Source of the DNA: JAPEKQ01 sp964597945
Lineage (GTDB): Bacteria > Joyebacterota > Joyebacteria > Joyebacterales > Joyebacteraceae
Assembly: GCA_964597945.1 (NCBI GenBank)
Contig: CAZRAD010000046.1
Location: forward strand, 1 to 17,563
Direction of reading: 5' to 3'
Length of the DNA: 17,563 nt
Made by a program: the position numbers and the translations under genes. Positions 13,301-17,563 of this stretch are shown here, in pieces (the first letter of the stretch is position 1; every line of letters starts with the position of its first letter). The notes under the pieces were generated by a model, which saw only the letters and a program-made list of their open reading frames with translations, was not told where the DNA came from and did no database searches.

Positions 13301-13896
13301 TCGACGACGGCGCGACGCCCGCCGAGGTTTCTGAGCATTGACGTGCGCACCCAGCCGTGCTCGTCGCTCGCGGCCCAGCGGTACAGGAACGCCAGCCCGA
13401 GTTCGCGGTTGACGCTCTCAAAGATGAGACGCGTACCGGTGACACTCTTGTAGAGGGAGCGTTCGTTCCCCGCCGAATGCTCACCGTCGGGCGGGAACGG
13501 CTGCCAGAGCGCTTCGCTTCCGTCGTCGTTGGTCACTCGGATGAGCGTGATCGGACCGGAGTGATGATGGGCGTCGTGAAGGCGGTCGACGGTCTCGTAC
13601 GAGAAGAGCCTCCCGGTGACGTCGACCCTGCCGGCCGTCAGCCCGCCTCCGGACGTGACGAACATCCAGAGGTCGCTGTCACTGGCCAGCGTCATCATGA
13701 ACGGGGGCATCGAGTCGTACGCCGTGATGCGGTAGTACTCCTCGCCGTCGAAGCACACGAACCCGCCGGTGGGCACGCCCGGCGATCGGTCGCCCGTCGT
13801 GCGGACGCCGGCCACCTCGCGCTGCTCAGTCGCCGCCGATTCGGTGCTGGAGGTCCGGTGAGTATCGGCATCGACCCGCGACGGGGTAGTCTTCAT
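10342..13896 (-). CDS. Large GH94-superfamily glycan phosphorylase, probably GH149-type beta-1,3-oligoglucan phosphorylase
   Basis: A 1184-residue protein without signal peptide, so cytoplasmic. It begins, after a variable first 40 residues, with G-G-F-V-C-F-D and F-V-T-S-G-G-G-L as in the beta-sandwich of GH94-type inverting phosphorylases. The helical-barrel region has N-Y-E-G-N-W-R-D-I-F-Q-N-W-E at 488-501, G-Y-N-P-Y-R at 526-531, G-Y-W-G-D-H-Q at 552-558 and N-T-Q-R-P-E-W-N-D-A-N-N at 669-680. The length exceeds cellobiose phosphorylases (about 800) but suits GH149 enzymes (roughly 1100-1200, from memory). It would split imported beta-1,3-oligoglucans with phosphate to glucose-1-phosphate, saving ATP. 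Family choice rests on length and beta-glucan context, not an alignment; GH94 or GH161 remain possible. The ATG at 13896 follows AGGAGAGG. The promoter at 13956-13984 carries the shared operator. Confidence 0.75.
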   Translation of the reverse strand: MKTTPSRVDADTHRTSSTESAATEQREVAGVRTTGDRSPGVPTGGFVCFDGEEYYRITAYDSMPPFMMTLASDSDLWMFVTSGGGLTAGRVDVTGRLFSYETVDRLHDAHHHSGPITLIRVTNDDGSEALWQPFPPDGEHSAGNERSLYKSVTGTRLIFESVNRELGLAFLYRWAASDEHGWVRTSMLRNLGGRRAVVEVLDGLRNILPYGVPESVCRQASNLADAYRKSEVDRETGMAIFSLTAGITDRVEAVEVLRANTAWCAGLDDFDVHLANRAIETFRCGEEPDDAAVVNGQRGNYVVTTRLTLEPEGEERWHLVADAGRGHVEVAAVRKRILEGADLFEQVELALDDEERRVFRNIASSDGVQLTADPVVVTHHLANVLFNNMRGGVPCRNYDIPTEDLSAFIAERNQTVAKRYRAVLDGLPEVTTVAELTNAARATGDADLERLCYEYLPVYFGRRHGDPSRPWNEFSVRVRNDDGSRALNYEGNWRDIFQNWEALSASFPLFLPGIIAKFASASTVDGYNPYRISRDGVDWETPDPDDPWSHIGYWGDHQIIYFLKLLEAMRNHLPGELEALLDREILSYADVPYRIKPYDDVLDDPSSTIVYDAEHERRIQERIAAVGSDGRLAVDGDGEIYHASLLEKLLVPLLAKLSNLVPDGGIWMNTQRPEWNDANNALVGDGVSVVTLYYLRRYVVFIEDLLSGVSDRSAPVAGEIVDWFRRIQETLEATSSLLESDSMSDRARKQLLDDLGESFSVYRRAVYAHGLTDKRSLATSEVLDLCRTARQLIEHGIRANRRADDLYNAYSLLSFSGRGNEASLQPLHEMLEGQVAVLSSGLLDGEDSVRVVERLFGSALYREDQRSFLLYPERELPGFLEKNTVPRDGVEAVPLLMELIEAGDNSIVAVDAFGVCRFHPSLRHEHDLESVLDRLSASPEWRKRVARDRAAVLDLYEGVFHHRSYTGRSGAMYSYEGIGCIYWHMVAKLMLAVQEVAVRALDDGSSAETRTSLIELYYRIRAGLGFEKTPGEYGAFPTDPYSHTPRHGGAKQPGMTGQVKEEILTRFGELGVEARGGVIRFRPFLLRQEEFLTEPEDFRFIDVHGQERTVELRADSLAFTYCQVPVVYEATNGDGWIRVIFSDGGTRGYRGDRLDEETSRAIFDRSGRVIRLHVGVPHRTLCSA

Positions 13897-13937
13897 CCAG
13901 CCTCTCCTGTGCTATGATGCGGAGCCTTGAATAGCCC

Positions 13938-13965
13938 TTGACATTCACAAGGAGTATTATACACT
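13938..13965 (+). promoter_or_regulatory. Candidate promoter for the ABC-GH1-GH-A operon
   Basis: A consensus TTGACA (13938-13943) is followed after 16 bp by TACACT (13960-13965, four of six). The predicted start would fall inside the operator at 13967-13983, so one bound regulator could block this promoter and the divergent phosphorylase promoter together. Confidence 0.4.
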
Positions 13966-13984
13966 ATGTTCGGACACCGAACAA
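13956..13984 (-). promoter_or_regulatory. Promoter with overlapping operator for the phosphorylase gene
   Basis: The minus strand has TTGTTC (13984-13979), a 17-bp spacer and a perfect TATAAT (13961-13956). The inverted repeat TGTTCGG-TGT-CCGAACA (13983-13967) covers the -35 and most of the spacer. Over 29 positions it matches the plus-strand promoter at 7741-7769 at 25, including an identical CCGAACATAGTGTATA. The expected leader is about 53 nt. Confidence 0.75.
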
Positions 13985-14012
13985 AGCCTTTTTTCGCCTG
14001 TGGGAGGATTCC

Positions 14013-14999
14013 GTGAACGCTCCCCCGGAACCTCGGAGTAGACCCATCCTTGAGGTCGAAGGCCTTTCGAAGACCTTTGTTTCCAGAGGCCTGCTTACGA
14101 CGTCGCGTCCCGTGAAGGCGGTGGCCGATGTCTCGTTCACCGTGGACCGCGGTGAGGCCGTCGCGCTTGTCGGCGAATCCGGCAGCGGCAAGAGCACCAT
14201 CGCCAAGCTCCTCCTCCGACTCGAGCAGCCGGACGCGGGCAAGATCATGCTCGACGGTGATGATGTGCTCGTCAGGGAGCCGCGCCGCGCCTCGCTCGCC
14301 TACCGGCGTCGCGTCCAGATGGTCTTCCAGGACCCGTTCGGGTCGCTCAACAGGACTCACGACGTCGCGCACCATATCGAGCGTCCCCTCCTCCGCCACG
14401 GCCGCGCCACGAAGCACGACGCGCGCGCGAAGGCGATCGAGCTGCTCCACACCGTCGGTCTCGAACCGGCCGAGGAGTTCATCTCGCGCCGTCCGTACGA
14501 GCTCTCGGGAGGACAGCGCCAGCGCGTCGCGATCGCCCGCTCGCTCGCGGTCGACCCCGACCTCCTCATCGCGGACGAGCCGACCTCGATGCTGGATGTG
14601 TCGATCCGGATGGGCATTCTGACGCTGCTGACGCGTCTGAAGACGGAGCGCCAACTCGCCATGGTCATGATCACGCACGACCTCGCGTCCGCGCGCTATC
14701 TCGCCGACAGGGTGCTCGTGCTCTTCCGCGGACGTATCGTCGAGGATGGTCCGGCCGACGAGGTCGTCACCGCCCCGGCGCACCCCTACACGAAGGCGCT
14801 TCTCGAATCGATCGCGGACACCGGGCGCCTCGAACAGGCCGCCCCCACACGCGATCCGGGCGAACTCCCCATGGAGGGATGTCCTTTCTCCAACCGTTGT
14901 CCAGACGTCATGGATGTCTGCCTGAAGATCGAGCCTTCGTACCGAGTGTTCAGGAACCAGCGCGTGCGCTGTCATCTCTACCCCGAGAACAAGGACTGA
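14013..14999 (+). CDS. ABC transporter ATP-binding protein, oligopeptide/oligosaccharide (Opp/Dpp F) type
   Basis: A 328-residue ATPase subunit that would power an Opp/Dpp-family importer at the inner membrane. Walker A G-E-S-G-S-G-K-S-T is at 54-62, Q-loop Q-D-P-F at 106-109, signature L-S-G-G-Q at 164-168, Walker B L-L-I-A-D-E-P at 184-190 and the H-loop His at 222. The C-terminal oligo-HPY region has H-P-Y-T-K-A-L-L (257-264) and C-P-F-S-N-R-C-P with further cysteines, the hallmark of Opp/Dpp ATPases. In several bacteria and archaea this family imports cello- or beta-gluco-oligosaccharides rather than peptides, which fits the neighbours. The GTG at 14013 follows GGGAGG with 5-nt spacing; the open frame upstream crosses promoter DNA. 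No permease, binding protein or partner ATPase is in the window, so the rest of the importer is elsewhere. GH1 starts 4 bp downstream. Confidence 0.88.
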   Translation: MNAPPEPRSRPILEVEGLSKTFVSRGLLTTSRPVKAVADVSFTVDRGEAVALVGESGSGKSTIAKLLLRLEQPDAGKIMLDGDDVLVREPRRASLAYRRRVQMVFQDPFGSLNRTHDVAHHIERPLLRHGRATKHDARAKAIELLHTVGLEPAEEFISRRPYELSGGQRQRVAIARSLAVDPDLLIADEPTSMLDVSIRMGILTLLTRLKTERQLAMVMITHDLASARYLADRVLVLFRGRIVEDGPADEVVTAPAHPYTKALLESIADTGRLEQAAPTRDPGELPMEGCPFSNRCPDVMDVCLKIEPSYRVFRNQRVRCHLYPENKD

Positions 15000-15003
15000 T
15001 CCG

Positions 15004-16371
15004 ATGGCCATGCACCGCTTCCCCGACGGATTCCTCTGGGGCGTCGCCACCTCTGCGCAGCAGATCGAGGGCGCACGGCACGAGGACGGCCGCGCCGACT
15101 CGCTGTGGGACGATTACGCTGCGACGCCGGGCACCATCGCCGACGGCTCCAACCCGTACACTGCATGTGACCACTACCATCGCTGGCGCGAGGACATCGA
15201 GCTGATGAGGTGGCTCGGCGTGAACGCCTACCGCCTCTCGATCGCCTGGCCGCGCATCCTCCCCGCCGGCACCGGTGCGCCCAACGAGGCGGGGCTCGAC
15301 TTCTATGAGCAGCTGATCGATGAACTCCTGGCCGCGGGGATCAAGCCGTTCGTCACGCTCAACCACTGGGATATCCCGATGGCGCTCCAGGAGGCGGGCG
15401 GTTGGCCCGAGCGGGACACCGTGCAGGCCTTCGTCGAGTACACCGACGCCGTGACGAGACGGCTCGGGGACCGCGTCCACGCATGGGCGACGCACAACGA
15501 GCCGTGGTGCATCGCGGTCCAGGGATACGAGGAGGCGGGGCACGCGCCCGGTCGGAGGAATCCGGACGAGGCCCTGCGGACGGCCCACCATCTCCTCCTC
15601 TCCCACGGCCTCGCGACAGGCGTCATCCGCGAGAACGCGCCGGACTCCGAGGTCGGCATCGTGCTCAATCTCGCCCCCGGCTGGCCGGAGACCGACAGCC
15701 CCGGCGACGAGGAAGCCGTGCGCATCCACAACGGACTCTTCAACCGGTGGTATCTCGACCCGCTCTTCCGCGGCGCCTACCCGGAGGACACCATCGCCGA
15801 CCGCGTGCGTTTCGCCCAGCTCTCCAGTCCCGAACTCAGCTTCGTCGAGGACGGCGATATGGAGACCATCAACGCGCCGCTCGATTATCTCGGCGTTAAC
15901 TACTATGGACGCGTCGTCCTGCGCGAGGGCCCCGACGGGCGTCCCGAGGGCGTCTGTCCCGTGCCGCCCGAGGAGCTGACCGAGATGGGCTGGGAGGTCT
16001 TCCCCGAGGGGATGACACGCCTGCTCACTGAACTGACGCGGGAGTACGACATCGCCGCCATCTATATCACGGAGAGCGGCGCCGCCTTCACCGACACGGT
16101 GGATGAGGACGGGAAGATTCGCGACCCGAAGCGCCAGGCGTTTCTGCACGACCATCTCGTGGCCGCCTCGGACGCGATCAAAGCGGGCGTCCCCCTCCGC
16201 GGCTACTTCGCATGGACGCTGATGGACAACTTCGAATGGCAGCACGGCTACAAGATGCGATTCGGCCTGTTCCGGGTCGACTATGACAGCCTGAAGCGGA
16301 CACCGAAAGAGAGCGCACGCTGGTACCGAGGCGTCACGGCCGCGAATGCGGTGGACGATGAACGCCGATAG
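15004..16371 (+). CDS. GH1 beta-glucosidase
   Basis: A 455-residue cytoplasmic retaining beta-glycosidase of family GH1, the usual length for bacterial members. It opens with F-P-D-G-F-L-W-G-V-A-T-S-A-x-Q-I-E-G. The acid/base motif T-H-N-E-P-W has E166. The nucleophile motif is Y-I-T-E-S-G at 354-359 with E357. The aglycone/glycone-site signature D-N-F-E-W is at 408-412. The residue after the nucleophile is Ser where most members have Asn (T-E-N-G). It would release glucose from short beta-gluco-oligosaccharides brought in by the transporter, complementing the phosphorylase. AAGGA lies 8 nt before the ATG, only 4 bp after the ABC stop, so the two are co-transcribed. Exact linkage preference (beta-1,3, 1,4 or 1,6) cannot be told from motifs. 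Confidence 0.93.
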   Translation: MAMHRFPDGFLWGVATSAQQIEGARHEDGRADSLWDDYAATPGTIADGSNPYTACDHYHRWREDIELMRWLGVNAYRLSIAWPRILPAGTGAPNEAGLDFYEQLIDELLAAGIKPFVTLNHWDIPMALQEAGGWPERDTVQAFVEYTDAVTRRLGDRVHAWATHNEPWCIAVQGYEEAGHAPGRRNPDEALRTAHHLLLSHGLATGVIRENAPDSEVGIVLNLAPGWPETDSPGDEEAVRIHNGLFNRWYLDPLFRGAYPEDTIADRVRFAQLSSPELSFVEDGDMETINAPLDYLGVNYYGRVVLREGPDGRPEGVCPVPPEELTEMGWEVFPEGMTRLLTELTREYDIAAIYITESGAAFTDTVDEDGKIRDPKRQAFLHDHLVAASDAIKAGVPLRGYFAWTLMDNFEWQHGYKMRFGLFRVDYDSLKRTPKESARWYRGVTAANAVDDERR

Positions 16372-16390
16372 CCCTCGTGAGGAGGCTCGA

Positions 16391-17563
16391 GTGAGACCAT
16401 CAAGGAATTCCGTCAACCGTGGCGCCGCGCATGCGCTTCTGAGCGTGTTCGTGCTGCTGCTCGTGGTCACAGGTCTGAACGCCGCCGCTGTTGCGGACGA
16501 GACGCCGGCCATGGACGTCCGCGTCGTGGCGGACGCAGCGGGCCAGAAGCTCCAGCTCAACGGCGAGGATTACATGGTCTTCGGCATGAACTGGGGGTAC
16601 ATGCCCATCGGCGAGAACTACATGTACAACCTGTGGGAGAAGCCCGAGCCATTCATCAGGGCGGTCCTCGACCGCGAGATGGGGCTGCTGGCCGAGATGG
16701 GCGTCAACTCGATCCGTCAGTATGTCGGCATACCTCCCGAGTGGGTCGAGTACATCTACGTCAACTACGGCATCACGACCATCATCAACCACACGATGGC
16801 GCGCTACGGCTACACGATCGACGGTACGTGGGTCCCAGTGGTCGACTACTCCGACCCGAGGCTCCGACAGCTCGTGACCGACGAGATCGTGCACTGGGCC
16901 GAGGTCTACCGCGACACCCCGGGCATCCTCCTGTGGCTCCTCGGCAACGAGAACAACTACGGGCTTCACTGGAGCTCGTTCGAGATCGAGGCGCTGCCAG
17001 AGGATGAGCGGATGTACACGCGCGCCCGCTACCTCTACACGATGTACGAAGACGTGATGCAGGAGATCAAGCGCGTTGACCCGGGTCGGCTCGTCTCCAT
17101 CTGCAACGGTGACCTGCAGTACATCGATCTGATCGCCGAGGAGTGCCCGACGATGGACGTGCTCGGTACGAACGTCTACCGCGGCATCTCCGTGCGCGAT
17201 ATGTACGCCGAGGTCGACGAGAAGCTCGGCGTCCCTCTGCTGTTCACGGAGTTCGGCTCCGACGCCTACAACGCCCGCGAGATGCGCGAGGACCAGATCA
17301 TGCAGGCGCGCTACCTCATCGGCCAGTGGGAGGAGATCTACGAGCAGTCGTACGGCAAGGGCCGCGTCGGCAACGCCGTAGGCGGCATCATCTTCCAGTG
17401 GAGTGACGGCTGGTGGAAGTTCGGTCAGGAGAGCCGGCTGGACATCCACGACACGAACGCTTCATGGCCGAACGGCGGCTACTCCGAGGACTTCGTGCAG
17501 GGCCAGAACAACATGAACGAAGAGTGGTGGGGCATCACGGCAAAGGGACCGCCCGATCACAAC
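16391..17563 (+). CDS. Secreted clan GH-A glycosidase (GH2/GH5-like TIM barrel), 3' end outside window
   Basis: Partial; 391 residues are visible and no stop is reached. A signal peptide is clear: R-P-S-R-N at the N-terminus, then L-L-S-V-F-V-L-L-L-V-V and a cut near A-V-A-D. The mature part starts with a short strand region (Q-L-N-G-E-D-Y-M-V-F-G-M-N-W-G) and continues as a TIM barrel. The putative acid/base is E187 in W-L-L-G-N-E-N-N-Y; the putative nucleophile is E287 in L-L-F-T-E-F-G-S, about 100 residues later, as expected for clan GH-A retaining enzymes. It resembles the catalytic part of GH2 without the usual sandwich domains ahead; GH5- or GH72-like assignment is also possible. The GTG at 16391 follows GAGGAGG with 5-nt spacing and lies 20 bp after GH1; an in-frame ATG at 16358 overlaps GH1 and lacks support. 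Probably acts on extracellular beta-glucan. Confidence 0.8.
   Translation, partial: MRPSRNSVNRGAAHALLSVFVLLLVVTGLNAAAVADETPAMDVRVVADAAGQKLQLNGEDYMVFGMNWGYMPIGENYMYNLWEKPEPFIRAVLDREMGLLAEMGVNSIRQYVGIPPEWVEYIYVNYGITTIINHTMARYGYTIDGTWVPVVDYSDPRLRQLVTDEIVHWAEVYRDTPGILLWLLGNENNYGLHWSSFEIEALPEDERMYTRARYLYTMYEDVMQEIKRVDPGRLVSICNGDLQYIDLIAEECPTMDVLGTNVYRGISVRDMYAEVDEKLGVPLLFTEFGSDAYNAREMREDQIMQARYLIGQWEEIYEQSYGKGRVGNAVGGIIFQWSDGWWKFGQESRLDIHDTNASWPNGGYSEDFVQGQNNMNEEWWGITAKGPPDHN

Noticed and set aside
11512..13341. Long plus-strand open frame of 609 codons
   Set aside because: It lies antisense to the phosphorylase gene, has no family motifs and is Arg/Val/Asp-rich as expected for a shadow frame in GC-rich DNA.
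13893..16560. Two long minus-strand open frames opposite the ABC ATPase and GH1 genes
   Set aside because: The plus-strand genes show full motif sets and good ribosome sites. The antisense frames show repeated R/V/D/H patterns without domains.
16400..17449. Minus-strand open frame of 349 codons near the right edge
   Set aside because: It is antisense to the secreted GH-A gene, whose signal peptide and catalytic motifs are clear; the antisense product has no recognisable features.

Overview
This GC-rich, gene-dense window has strong Shine-Dalgarno sites and frequent GTG starts. Two secreted proteins and one decayed gene end in a FlgD/Ig-like C-terminal domain with a P-N-P-F-N type motif. That combination is typical of uncultured bacteria of the FCB group (Eisenbacteria, Krumholzibacteriota, Latescibacterota and similar lineages). 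This placement is inferred from protein style, not from a marker gene. No RNA genes, CRISPR arrays or mobile elements were seen.

Left part (1-3560, minus strand): a compact operon encodes a CheR methyltransferase with a TPR tail, two CheW couplers and a small chimeric protein (HdrA-like N-terminus, glycosyltransferase-like C-terminus). A near-perfect sigma-54 promoter lies at 3263-3279. Direct repeats further upstream could be enhancer sites. CheR carries an in-frame 15-bp tandem repeat.

3564-5680: an alkaline-phosphatase-superfamily phosphodiesterase on the minus strand has its own promoter and hairpin terminator. Next to it is a decayed plus-strand gene with a signal peptide, a metallophosphoesterase G-H-N-H motif and a FlgD-like tail, broken into several frames.

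5720-17563: this looks like a beta-glucan (probably laminarin-type beta-1,3-glucan) utilisation locus. It holds a secreted laminarinase-type GH16 (minus), a small secreted carbohydrate-binding-like protein (plus), a second secreted GH16-like protein with a CBM-like N-terminus (plus), and a large cytoplasmic phosphorylase of the GH94/GH149 kind (minus). An operon on the plus strand follows: an Opp/Dpp-type ABC ATPase, a GH1 beta-glucosidase and a secreted clan GH-A glycosidase that runs off the window. The inferred flow is extracellular cleavage and binding, ABC uptake of oligosaccharides, then intracellular phosphorolysis and hydrolysis.

The most striking signal is regulatory. Three copies of a 17-19 bp inverted repeat (arms TGTWCGG/CCGWACA, 3-bp spacer) each overlap the -35 box of a promoter, with identical 17-bp spacing to a good -10 box. 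They sit in front of the GH16, the small binding protein and the phosphorylase/ABC divergent pair. This suggests one local regulon under a single DNA-binding regulator that is not encoded in the window.
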